A stretch of DNA of 33,056 bases from Polychytrium aggregatum (lineage: Eukaryota; Chytridiomycota; Chytridiomycetes; Polychytriales), in contig NW_026516484.1 in assembly GCF_025602895.1 (NCBI RefSeq), positions 1 through 33,056 on the forward strand. Reading direction: 5' to 3'. The notes under the pieces are model-generated. The model searched no databases. It was not told the origin of the DNA and was given only the letters and a program-made list of their open reading frames with translations. Positions 1-7,288 of the stretch are shown here, piece after piece (position 1 is the stretch's first letter; every line of letters begins with the position of its first letter). The position numbers were made by a program, and so were the translations under genes.

Positions 1-193
1 CTGACCTAAACCTAACCTAACCTAACCCTAACCTAACCTAACCTAACCTAACCCTAACCTAACCTAACCTAACCTAACCTAACCTAACCTAACCTAACCT
101 ACTAACCTAACCTAACCTAACCTAACCTAACCTAACCTAACCTAACCTAACCTAACCTAACCTAACCTAACCTAACCTAACCTAACCTAACCT
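1..193. repeat. Terminal telomere repeat, (CCTAA)n C-strand
   Basis: Nearly uninterrupted 5-nt CCTAA units, equivalent to TTAGG on the minus strand. A 6-nt CCCTAA variant occurs at 26-31 and 52-57, and there is a broken unit near 100-106. The C-rich strand reads 5' to 3' into the sequence, as expected at a left chromosome end. The array stops inside a unit at about 193, where LINE sequence begins. TTAGG is the usual arthropod telomere unit, whereas most fungi studied carry TTAGGG. Confidence 0.95.
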
Positions 194-518
194 GACCCAG
201 CTCTGCGCGACCGCCTCGACGACGCCCAGATGACGGCCCTCCGCACCATGTTCCGCGTCGGCCCCGGCACTCCCGTCGGTGCCATGCACCTCAACTGCGG
301 CCTTCCCAAGATGTCGGTCCGTGTCAAGATGCTGGCCCTGCAGAACTGGGCCCGCTGGGACGACCAAGTCTCTGACGGCGACAAGATGCTGTCGATGATC
401 CTGCGCAACAAGATCATTGCGCCCTACCACCCCGACCAGTTCCTCGGCCAAGGAGTCCGAGCCGATCCGCACTGGGCCATGGTGGTCCGCCGACAAGAGG
501 CCGACCACTCCCTCACGG
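194..518 (+). pseudogene. LINE ORF2 C-terminal region, first part
   Basis: An open frame follows the telomere repeat directly with no start of its own, so it is a 5'-truncated coding remnant. The composition, with short helical stretches such as the segment around the Met at 230, resembles the region after the palm/thumb of LINE reverse transcriptases, where Leu/Arg-rich helices follow the catalytic core. No YxDD motif is present, so the RT core has been lost. The frame stays open to the CACGG duplication at 514-518 and resumes in frame at 3630 on the far side of the inserted LTR element. Family assignment is inferred from context (poly(A) tail, C-terminal Cys/His cluster), not from a clear domain. 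Confidence 0.65.
514..518. repeat. Target-site duplication CACGG of the 3.1-kb LTR element
   Basis: CACGG at 514-518 is repeated at 3625-3629, immediately outside the two LTR tips. This fixes the element boundaries at 519 and 3624 and shows the LINE was present first. Confidence 0.95.
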
Positions 519-745
519 TGTCAAGACTGGACAACGGGGCAAGCAGGGAAGTGCGCAAGAGTCCTAATGCAAGACTCGAACGTAGGGAGAGGAGCGGGGA
601 CTGGACTGGGACACAGAGTGTCAAGTGTGAAGCCAAAGTTTTATTCTAGATCCAAGGCTTAGGATACTAAAAATACAAAGTTCATTTCAAGGACAAGGCA
701 AGATAACTAGGCAAGATACAAGGCAAGGAAACTCGGTTCATGACA
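519..745 (-). repeat. 3' LTR of the internally deleted Ty3 element (227 bp)
   Basis: The copy is bounded by the TGTCA/TGACA inverted tips. On the minus strand it contains AATAAA (within 639-651), a likely polyadenylation signal. The polypurine tract lies next to it at 746-758. Confidence 0.93.
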
Positions 746-758
746 CTATCTCCCCCTT
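746..758 (-). other. Polypurine tract of the internally deleted element
   Basis: The minus strand reads AAGGGGGAGATAG directly before the 3' LTR tip. This is the usual position and composition of the plus-strand primer. The pol stop codon TAA (757-759) overlaps it. Confidence 0.8.
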
Positions 759-2103
759 ATAGGTCAGCCATAATGGCTCGATAGGACTGGAACATGAACG
801 GCACCCCAGCTCGGGCTTTTCCGAAATTCAGTGTCAGCATCGGTTTCGAACCGGCAACCTCCAGACTGGTATGCAGACACCTTAAACGAACTCGGCGAAC
901 TGGGGCACTGGCAGGGGACTCGGAACGGCGGATGAAACCCTTGGACAAGTTCTCTTGGATGTAGGTGTGGAGGGCGTCCATCTCCGGCTTGGAGAGGTTG
1001 TAGACGGGCCCAAACGACGGGGACGCACCTTCGACCAACGGGATCGTGTGGTCGTAAGGGCGGTGCTGGGGGAGCTTGTCGGCCTCGGACTTGGAAAACA
1101 CCTTGGCAAAGGACGAGTACTTGGAGGGGACAGAGGGCTCGGCCTTGGGCTTGGCTCCAGCGTCGACGGAGCAGAGGGACAGGACTCGGGCAGCATCCAA
1201 GAGGAACACTTCCAGGCCTTCCTTCTGGACGGCGTGCTGGAAGGGGATGCTGCCGATCAGGCTGACGCTGGGCAGGGACTGGGTCTTGGTCTTGGTCTTT
1301 GGGACGGCAGGAGGCAAGGCAGGACTGGGCTTGGGCACGGCAGGAGGCAAGGCAGGACTGGGCTTGGGCACGGCAGGAGGCAAGGCAGGGAGGATCTCGG
1401 GCTCGGCTGGGGACTCGGCTGGGGACTTGGCAGGAACGATCTTGGACTCGGGCAGGGACACGGCAGGCTCGGCGGGGACCTCAGCAGGGGACTCGGCAGG
1501 CGGCTCGGCAGGGCTGGACCTAGAGGACTGTGGCTCGGGAGAGAACGGGGAGGCCAAACTGTGGATAGAGGTGCAAGGCAAGAAAATAGAGTCATGGTGC
1601 CAGTCAAAGTAGGGCTTGTGTTTCTTGATCCAATCCATACCCAAGATGATCGGGTATGAAGCCAAGGGAATCAGCGCGAACGAGATTTGTTCATAGTGGC
1701 TGATGCCTGTGATCATAGAAACACAAACTCCAAGACTAGACTCCATCGAAGAACCATCGGCAAGAGTGATGACGAAAGAAGTTGCAAAGGTGGGGAGAGC
1801 GTGGGTTGCGGCGAATCCAGTGTCCATAAACGAAGTAACCGCGCCGGTATCGATCATGGCGGTTGCCCGTATGGACTCTGGACCGCACAGCAGAGTCACA
1901 GCGAGGGAGGGCTGACGTTGGATGTCAGGCTCGGGAGGCGAAGACGAAGAAGCAAGAGCAGTGGAAACGGTGGCAATGGTGACGGGGGCAAGATGGCAAA
2001 AGGCAGAAGAGTGATTTACCGTGGAGACATTTACAGGAGGAAGATTTATGACATGATTGACGCCTAGGAAAGCTCCTCCGACCTTTTCTAGGCAGAGAAG
2101 TTT
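757..2103 (-). pseudogene. Truncated pol: retropepsin plus RT N-terminus
   Basis: The frame is -1 relative to gag and open from the proposed frameshift site near 2103 down to 757. It has no convincing start codon of its own, so expression as a Gag-Pol fusion is likely. The aspartic protease is clear: MIDTGAVTSFMD contains the catalytic DTG-A, and LGMDW follows about 75 residues later. A Pro/Ala/Glu-rich linker comes next, with PALPPAVPK units repeated in tandem. The start of the Ty3 RT region is also seen (HRPYDH and a GFIRRS-like motif). The frame then jumps into about 50 unrelated residues before the stop in the polypurine tract. The RT catalytic YxDD, RNase H and integrase are absent. A product might retain protease activity only. 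Confidence 0.8.
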
Positions 2104-2106
2104 TCC
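2062..2106 (-). promoter_or_regulatory. Candidate -1 frameshift signal between gag and pol
   Basis: On the minus strand GGAAAAC (2100-2106) sits with gag codons GAA AAC. Six bases later comes a hairpin (2062-2093) with 6 + 4 bp around one mismatch and a 10-nt loop. The gag stop TAG (2088-2090) lies inside the 5' arm. Pol is in the -1 frame. The heptamer is not a perfect X XXY YYZ, because the P-site codon would mispair after slippage, so the site is less certain than the one in the 791-bp-LTR family. Confidence 0.5.
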
Positions 2107-3326
2107 TGGTCGTCAAGTTTATTCACATCAACGACAGCCAAAGAAGCATCGATGGCAGCCAAGCGGGAGGATGCCTTATTGGGGCAGCGAAGGGCAATGT
2201 GCCCTTCCTGCTTGCAATAAAAGCAGCGGTTGGCAGCACGGAGGGCGGCCTTGTCCTCGGCGGTCAGCCTGCGAGCGGAGGCCTGGCTGAGGTCCATGGG
2301 CTGCGGAACGTTGAAGGCTTGAGCGGGGCGAGGAGGAGGAGCAGGAGCGAAGGGGCGAGGAGCCGGACGGAAAGGGAGAGGAGCCGGACGAGCAGGAGCA
2401 GGAGCAGGAGCGGAGCGGTGGTTGGGACGGCGGGAACGTTGGTCCTCCTGGCGGTTGTCGATGGCGATCGCCGCTTGCATGAGATCTTCGAGGTTGTCGA
2501 AGGAGCGGCGGGAGAGTTCGTCTTGAACCGAGGGCTTGAGTCCACTCTCGAAGTGGAACATGAGAGGGTCTTGGGACCAAGTGAGGAGGTGGACGGCTTG
2601 GCGGCGGTACTCGGCGGCATAGGCGGCGGCGGAGGTGACTTGGTAAAGCCTGACCATCTCGCGAGCAGCGGCGATGGTGGGCTGGACCTGGCCAAAGGCA
2701 GCACGGAGCCACTCGGAGAAACCGGCAAAGTCACGGATGGCAGGGGGAGAGCACTCGGGGTCTCTCTCCAACTGATCGATGTACGGCTGCATGTAGTCTG
2801 CAGCAGTACCATCGAGATAGGATAAGGCGTAGAACACCTTATCCCTTTCAGTCTGGAAGAGGGGAGGGTTGGACACGAAGGCCAGTCTGCAATGCGAGAG
2901 GAAGGCATTGCAGCGGCTCGGGTCCTTACCAGAGAAGCGATCAGGGGGACCTATCTGCCTGGTGGCAGAGTTGCGACCAGCAGGGTTGTCCTCGGGGTCT
3001 TGGGCAGGATCATCGACGTCGTCAGGAACGCCGAAGTAGGGGCGACCTGCACGACGGATCGGGGCGGGAGCGGGAGCAGGAGGAGGTAGCTGGGCCTGGT
3101 AGCTGCGGAGGGCCTCCTGGACACTGGCGGCGACCACTTGGCGGACATCCTCTTCACGGCGAGCCAGGACCTGGTCCATACGATCGGTGATGCGGTTGAG
3201 CGCATCATCCTGATCGTGGAGGAACTTGGAAAAGTCCTGGAGAGAACGGGCGTTCTCGGCGGACTGGATAATGACCGCACGGATGGCCTGGAGCTCGGGC
3301 TCGGAAAGGCCAGAAGGGGAAGCCAT
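2088..3326 (-). CDS. Gag of the internally deleted Ty3 element (412 aa)
   Basis: This is the structural protein expected to form the virus-like particle and bind the element RNA. I chose the ATG at 3326 because it follows the 5' LTR and opens with MASPSGLSEPEL; the frame extends upstream into the LTR, but that would put coding sequence upstream of a likely leader. The N-terminal part is helical, with a Pro/Ala-rich stretch. The central region is a typical retrotransposon Gag domain (PPDRFSGKDPSRCNAFLSHC and WLRAAF-type motifs). An Ala/Pro/Arg-rich linker follows. The C-terminus has a canonical zinc knuckle CFYCKQEGHIALRC (C-x2-C-x4-H-x4-C). The gene appears intact although pol is deleted, so particles could be built with enzymes from another copy. 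Confidence 0.88.
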   Translation of the reverse strand: MASPSGLSEPELQAIRAVIIQSAENARSLQDFSKFLHDQDDALNRITDRMDQVLARREEDVRQVVAASVQEALRSYQAQLPPPAPAPAPIRRAGRPYFGVPDDVDDPAQDPEDNPAGRNSATRQIGPPDRFSGKDPSRCNAFLSHCRLAFVSNPPLFQTERDKVFYALSYLDGTAADYMQPYIDQLERDPECSPPAIRDFAGFSEWLRAAFGQVQPTIAAAREMVRLYQVTSAAAYAAEYRRQAVHLLTWSQDPLMFHFESGLKPSVQDELSRRSFDNLEDLMQAAIAIDNRQEDQRSRRPNHRSAPAPAPARPAPLPFRPAPRPFAPAPPPRPAQAFNVPQPMDLSQASARRLTAEDKAALRAANRCFYCKQEGHIALRCPNKASSRLAAIDASLAVVDVNKLDDQENFSA

Positions 3327-3383
3327 TGGTAAAAGAGATAGAGAAGGGGACGGGGCAAAGGCAGGGCAAGTGGGGGGTTGTTG

Positions 3384-3397
3384 AAGGTCTTGCCAAG
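3384..3397 (-). other. Primer-binding region of the internally deleted element
   Basis: Immediately inside the 5' LTR the minus strand reads CTTGGCAAGACC. TGG three bases in is compatible with priming by a tRNA ending in CCA; the tRNA is not identified. I found no complementary segment inside its own LTR, unlike the 791-bp-LTR family. Confidence 0.45.
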
Positions 3398-3624
3398 TGT
3401 CAAGACTGGACAACGGGGCAAGCAGGGAAGTGCGCAAGAGTCCTAATGCAAGACTCGAACGTAGGGAGAGGAGCGGGGACTGGACTGGGACACAGAGTGT
3501 CAAGTGTGAAGCCAAAGTTTTATTCTAGATCCAAGGCTTAGGATACTAAAAATACAAAGTTCATTTCAAGGACAAGGCAAGATAACTAGGCAAGATACAA
3601 GGCAAGGAAACTCGGTTCATGACA
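3398..3624 (-). repeat. 5' LTR of the internally deleted Ty3 element (227 bp)
   Basis: It appears identical to the copy at 519-745. No obvious TATA box was seen on the minus strand. It carries AATAAA on the minus strand. The duplication CACGG follows at 3625-3629. Confidence 0.93.
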
Positions 3625-3629
3625 CACGG

Positions 3630-4390
3630 CCACGGAGATCTACCGAGGCAAGACCCGACACCAGCCGCCGCCGCCCGGACCGCCCCGACCCCAGCCCGTC
3701 CCGATCAAGACCCTCATCTTCGAGGACCACATGAAGAACGGCTTCGACCGCTCCAAGCAGCTCACCGCCGCCTGCACCCCGTCGACCAAGATGTCGGGAC
3801 TCTGGGAGGCTCGCGGGTACCAAGGATCCATGGTCATGCTCATGTTCATGGTCCGATGGCGACTCGGTGCTCTCCCAGGCCACTTCAGATTTGGCTACCG
3901 CAAGTGCAAGAACCTGGCTCGACACGGATCCGGGATCGACTTGACCAGGACCCACGCACAGCAATGTGTGGATCCGCATCAAGTCCTGGTCCGCAAGGTC
4001 GCAGCCCTCAAGACGGCCCACCCGACTTGGGTGGAAAGTGGTATAGCCGGAGTGGGACCAGTGGACAAGCTGCTGGACCTGCTCAGTTTCGATCGCACTC
4101 CCCCTCGCAGTCGCACCCCTCCCGCACTTGGATCACTTGCTGCTCATGTACCCGCTCCCCGCACTGCCTTCCGAGCATTCGCACTTGGTGCACACCCAGC
4201 ACCACCACCCACTCCCACACCCAGTGTAGTCCCACCCTTGCAGTCTCTCCCTGCACCCTCATCACAGCGTAGTATAGTGTCAGCACTTGTCATTCCTCCA
4301 CCCCGACCCCCCCTCGATCCTGCTGTTCCCTTGTGGGAACTGCTCGAAAATGTGTTCACCCGCTTGGTCTCAGACCTTGTGGGCAGCTGA
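3630..4390 (+). pseudogene. LINE ORF2 C-terminal region, second part
   Basis: This continues the frame of 194-518 with no frameshift once the LTR element and one duplication copy are discounted, giving about 361 codons in all to the TGA at 4388-4390. It contains a Cys/His cluster at 3905-3967 with spacing C-x5-H-x9-H-x3-C, comparable in position to the Cys/His motif near the C-terminus of many LINE ORF2 proteins, though the spacing is not the standard one. The tail (about 4090-4310) is rich in Pro and Ala, with arginines in its first part. Function is inferred from position: such C-termini usually help nucleic-acid binding during target-primed reverse transcription. Confidence 0.7.
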
Positions 4391-4520
4391 GGCAGCACTA
4401 GGCTGCAACAGGAGTAAATAGGCTTGCCTGTGTACTCAACGTGCCGGGGTACCAACCTGTTGGACCTGATGGCTTGTCTTCTTGAATAAAGTTGACTATA
4501 GTAACAAAAAAAAAAAAAAA
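4391..4520 (+). terminator. LINE 3' UTR with poly(A) signal and A tail
   Basis: About 115 bp of UTR contain AATAAA at 4485-4490. It is followed 15 bp later by a run of 15 A (4506-4520), the genomic copy of a polyadenylated transcript end. This is diagnostic of a poly(A)-primed non-LTR element. Confidence 0.9.
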
Positions 4521-4547
4521 CCTAACCTAACCTAACCTAACCTAACC
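4521..4547. repeat. Interstitial telomere repeat between two LINEs
   Basis: Five CCTAA units plus CC sit between the A tail of LINE copy 1 and the 5' end of LINE copy 2, in the same orientation as the terminal telomere. This is the signature of a LINE added to, or inserted in, telomere repeat. Confidence 0.95.
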
Positions 4548-4700
4548 GGACCTGTCCTGCTCCTGCTGCACCTGTATTGCTCTTGCTGCACCGTGTGGCC
4601 TGCACCACACTGCTTTCACCTCTGTGTTTGTTCCAGCTCTGCCCCTCCAGTTCCCCGCCCTCGCTCCCACACTCCCTGTCCCCTTCCCCACTGCTGAGCG
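4548..4700 (+). other. 5' UTR of LINE copy 2
   Basis: A GC-rich, pyrimidine-rich leader starts GGACCTGTCCTGC right after the telomere units. Short direct repeats of CTGCTGCACC type lie near 4559-4612. No TATA box is seen. Many LINEs use an internal promoter here, but nothing specific is recognisable. Confidence 0.55.
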
Positions 4701-6502
4701 ATGTCCAAGGACAGACCCCAGCAGTCCCTTCTCCCGGCCTCGACCATCGCTGTCGGCAGCTTGATCTTCAAGCGCAAGGAGCGACCCGTGGCCACCCCTT
4801 CCTCCCCCGCCAAGCGTCGCCTGTCCTTGCCCGACGCAATGACCATGCTCCCCAGGCCGGAGCATGACGAGCGTCTCCCCGAGTCCGAGTTCCCGTCCGT
4901 GTCCGTGCCCGAGTCCAGGCTCCCGGCCCCGCCCGAGTTCAGGTTCCCGGCCGAACCCGACTTTTCGTTCCCGCCCTTGGACCGCGCTGCCGCCCGTGCC
5001 GCCGTCGACATTGATGAACTGGAGGACATCAATGTCGAAGAAGACCTCAGCCCGGACCAAGAGCCTGACGCTGAGCCCTCGTCCTCCTGTGCCGACCAAG
5101 ACCACCCTGCCGAGTCCCTGGCTCCCGTGTCCTCCTCCGCCGCTCCCCACCAAGACCACTGTGCCATGGACATTGTTGTCCAGCCCAGTGCCGACGTCGT
5201 CTCGGTTCCTTGGCGCGACGAGTTCTGGCGCAAGTGGCACGCCTCGTCCGACGTCGATGATCAGAAGGCTGCAACCCAGATCATCGACGTCACCAAGATG
5301 AACAACCAGCTGTGGATGGCCGTGACCGCCAAGCTGCAGTGCACTGTCCTGTGCCGCAAGTGCAAGCTCGCCTCGGCCGATCCCTGGATCGTCGTCAAGC
5401 ACGGCAAGGACGAGCTCCAGCTCAAGTGTCCCCAGGCCCTCGAGGACGGACCCTGCCCCGGCCAGATGTCGGCCTTCCAGTTCTGGGCCCACATGAGCCG
5501 CACCACCAAGGAGTCCCGCAAGCTGTTTGTGGATGCGTTCTCGGACAAGTTCAAGGAGAACTTCCACACCAAGTGCGGCCTCAAGACCATGGACAAGCAG
5601 CGCGCCGTCCCCCGTGGTGCCTCTGAAGGCGCCCCTCGAGCAGCCCCTGCTTCCACTGCTGACCCCGTCGATCCAGCTCGTCGAGCTGTTGATGCTGTTG
5701 GCACTGCGTCCCCTGTCCCCAAGGCCAGGCCCGTCCTTCCGCCCCGACCCGTCGTCAAGGCCAAGACCCCTCCTCCGTCCCAGGCTCCCGTCCCTGCGAT
5801 GAAACCCGAGGAGGCCCTCGCTATCCTCAAGCGAGAGGCTGACCGGGTGCAGTCCATCCTGTTCGAGGCACTCGTGGCCGACAACATGGATGCTGCCACC
5901 AAGGCCATGGTCCAGAAGATCGCCAAGTCCAATGTGGCAATCAGCCGTGCCACGGAGCAGCTCCGCAAGTCTGTTGCCAACAAGACTGCCACCCCCAAGA
6001 CCCAGTCCCCCGGTTCCAAGACCCAGTCCTCCGGCTCCCTCCCTGGCTCTGCCCCTGTTTCCGCCCCGTCTCCCTCGTACAAGGCCGCTCTCTTGAAGAA
6101 CGTTCGGGAGGCCGAGAGCCGTGTCGGCCGCATGTCCGAGGCCAGCCAGCTCGACGAATGGAAGAGGATGCTGACCACCGGCCGAATGCCAGGCTCCTCC
6201 AAGCCGATCCAGCCCAACCAGCACCGCCAGCCAGTCCTTGTCCCCGGGACGGTCGCCAACTCTGAGCTCCGGAACGACAAGTTCAGGGAGGCCGTCACCA
6301 ACATGGACTGGCTGTACGTCGAGGGCATCCGCTGTGGCGACCTCGGCAGTGTCCGCCGCAACCTCAAGCGATGCGGCATCGACACCAGGGAGTTGGCCGA
6401 GATCAACTTCCCTGAGGCCACGGTCATGGAGGTCCTTGTCCGCGACAAATCCAACAAGGCCGACCTTGGTGCCCGTCTGGAGTCGCTGTCGTCCACACAT
6501 GG
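4701..6502 (+). CDS. LINE ORF1 protein, first part (residues 1-600)
   Basis: This is the ORF1 (Gag-like) protein of the telomere-associated LINE, expected to bind element RNA and form the ribonucleoprotein. The start ATG at 4701 is the first in frame after the UTR. The N-terminal 110 residues are rich in Pro, Glu and Ser with acidic clusters. A Cys cluster (C214, C218, C221, C243, C252) may bind zinc but is not the CCHC knuckle common in LINE ORF1. Pro/Ser-rich linkers follow at about 300-370 and 430-460. A helical C-terminal half includes a segment near 370-430 with regular Leu/Ala spacing. The frame is interrupted at 6503 by a Ty3 element and continues in frame at 19324; together 762 codons including the stop. 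I recognise no known ORF1 domain family. Confidence 0.75.
6498..6502. repeat. Target-site duplication CATGG of Ty3 copy A
   Basis: CATGG at 6498-6502 recurs at 19319-19323, flanking the outer LTR tips of copy A. Discounting the insertion and one repeat leaves LINE ORF1 in frame. Confidence 0.96.
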
Positions 6503-7046
6503 TGTTAGGGATAGCTTCTGCTTGTTCTCCACTTTGACTGCACACTTGGCTGTTCTTTTGCCTTTCTGTTTGTTTGTGTGTAGCTTTGCAGTTCCCCTCC
6601 AATTTTCCGCCTTTTGCCTGCCATTTCCGCTCCTTCCGCACTTCCGTTTCCCCGCGCTGCTCCGCTTCCTTTGTCTTCTTCGCACGCGCCGGTTTGTTTG
6701 TGCACGCGCCTTGCTGCGATTGGTTGCAATTCGGCTGCCGGTCATGTGTCCCACCACCGGTGACTCATGACCTGCCTGACCGCCCCGATCTCTTGTTCAT
6801 CTCGCATGCATTTGCCCCAACCTTATACTTGACCAATCCGCTTCTTGGACGTTGAGTCACATTGCTTCGCCTTTGCACGTTTCTCCTGCCAGGTGCTTCG
6901 CTTTTGCTTGCGCCTCCCTCGCTTTGGTTCTCTGCCTGTCTCGGTGGTCCTTCTCGGCCCTCGTTCGTGCATCGCCCCCTTCGCCCTGCTCGATCGCCCA
7001 CTTTTCCCTCCCTTGGCCGCCCTTCGCTGCCAAGTCCGGACTTGTC

Positions 7047-7054
7047 TATAAATA
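7047..7054 (+). promoter_or_regulatory. TATA box of the Ty3 LTR promoter
   Basis: TATAAATA lies 39 bp before the AGCGTTCAAAAT segment taken as the RNA 5' end. It is conserved at the same LTR offset in all six LTRs (9145, 14761, 19072, 20814 and 26430). Confidence 0.75.
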
Positions 7055-7085
7055 GCCTGACCCCCGCGATGTGTAGTCGAACCTC

Positions 7086-7097
7086 AGCGTTCAAAAT
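7086..7097 (+). promoter_or_regulatory. Self-primer segment at the predicted RNA 5' end (copy A)
   Basis: AGCGTTCAAAAT is the exact reverse complement of ATTTTGAACGCT at 7296-7307, two bases inside the 5' LTR. Tf1 and sushi-type chromoviruses prime reverse transcription with the cleaved 5' end of their own mRNA in this way. The equivalent pairs are 9184-9195 with 9394-9405 (copy B) and 20853-20864 with 21063-21074 (copy C). Confidence 0.75.
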
Positions 7098-7104
7098 AGG
7101 ACTA

Positions 7105-7127
7105 AATAAAGTGCCTTCTACTTTATT
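7105..7127 (+). promoter_or_regulatory. Poly(A)-signal hairpin in R
   Basis: AATAAAGT (7105-7112) and ACTTTATT (7120-7127) form a perfect 8-bp stem with a 7-nt loop, burying AATAAA in the stem. This recalls the poly(A) hairpin of lentiviral RNAs, which limits use of the signal in the 5' LTR. All six LTRs share it. Confidence 0.6.
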
Positions 7128-7144
7128 CTCTGAGTGTTCCTCAC

Positions 7145-7288
7145 GTCTCATTTCGAGACTAGTCTTATCTTGAACGGATCTTTGCTTCCCTCGCTCCCTC
7201 TCCGAGTCCACTTCGGACTTTACCCTTGCCTTCCCTGAGCTCACTTCGAGCTCACTTCTTCTTTTGCCGTTGAGTCCCCTTCGGACTC
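7145..7288 (+). promoter_or_regulatory. Four pentaloop hairpins in the U5 leader
   Basis: The stems are GTCTC/GAGAC (7145-7159), AGTCC/GGACT (7205-7219), GAGCTC/GAGCTC (7237-7253) and GAGTCC/GGACTC (7272-7288). Each encloses a 5-nt loop of form N-Y/T-TTC (ATTTC, ACTTC, ACTTC, CCTTC). The role is unknown; packaging, translation or dimerisation are possibilities. Confidence 0.55.

Larger units (their letters stand above)
519..3624 (-). mobile_element. Internally deleted Ty3/Gypsy LTR retrotransposon (3106 bp)
   Basis: Both 227-bp LTRs (519-745 and 3398-3624) begin TGTCA and end TGACA and look identical by eye. The element reads on the minus strand: 5' LTR on the right, primer-binding region, gag, a pol fragment with the protease and the start of the RT, polypurine tract, 3' LTR on the left. 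Nearly all of RT, RNase H and integrase are missing, so it must use enzymes supplied in trans. Identical LTRs and an intact duplication indicate a recent insertion. It is a different family from the 791-bp-LTR elements further in: its Gag has a canonical CCHC knuckle and its protease has DTGA. Confidence 0.93.
194..4520 (+). mobile_element. 5'-truncated telomere-associated LINE (copy 1), interrupted by an LTR element
   Basis: A non-LTR retrotransposon remnant. It retains the last part of ORF2 (194-518 continued at 3630-4390), a 3' UTR, AATAAA at 4485-4490 and 15 A residues at 4506-4520. Telomere repeat lies directly against both ends: the terminal array at the truncated 5' side and CCTAA units after the A tail. 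No target duplication can be defined in telomere repeat. An LTR element at 519-3624 is inserted in it. The RT core and endonuclease are missing, so the copy cannot move by itself. Whether it is the same family as the LINE at 4548 cannot be tested here because the two retained parts do not overlap. Confidence 0.85.

Noticed and set aside
3327-3515. Upstream extension of the minus-strand gag frame into the 5' LTR (would add 63 residues)
   Set aside because: The added residues are LTR sequence, absent from typical Gag N-termini; the ATG at 3326 gives a normal start after the leader.
4542-6641. A 699-codon open frame on the minus strand opposite LINE ORF1, and a 498-codon one at 5261-6757
   Set aside because: They are antisense shadows of a GC-rich coding strand: Gly/Leu-rich or Arg/Ser-rich low-complexity translations, running into the Ty3 LTR, with no domain.
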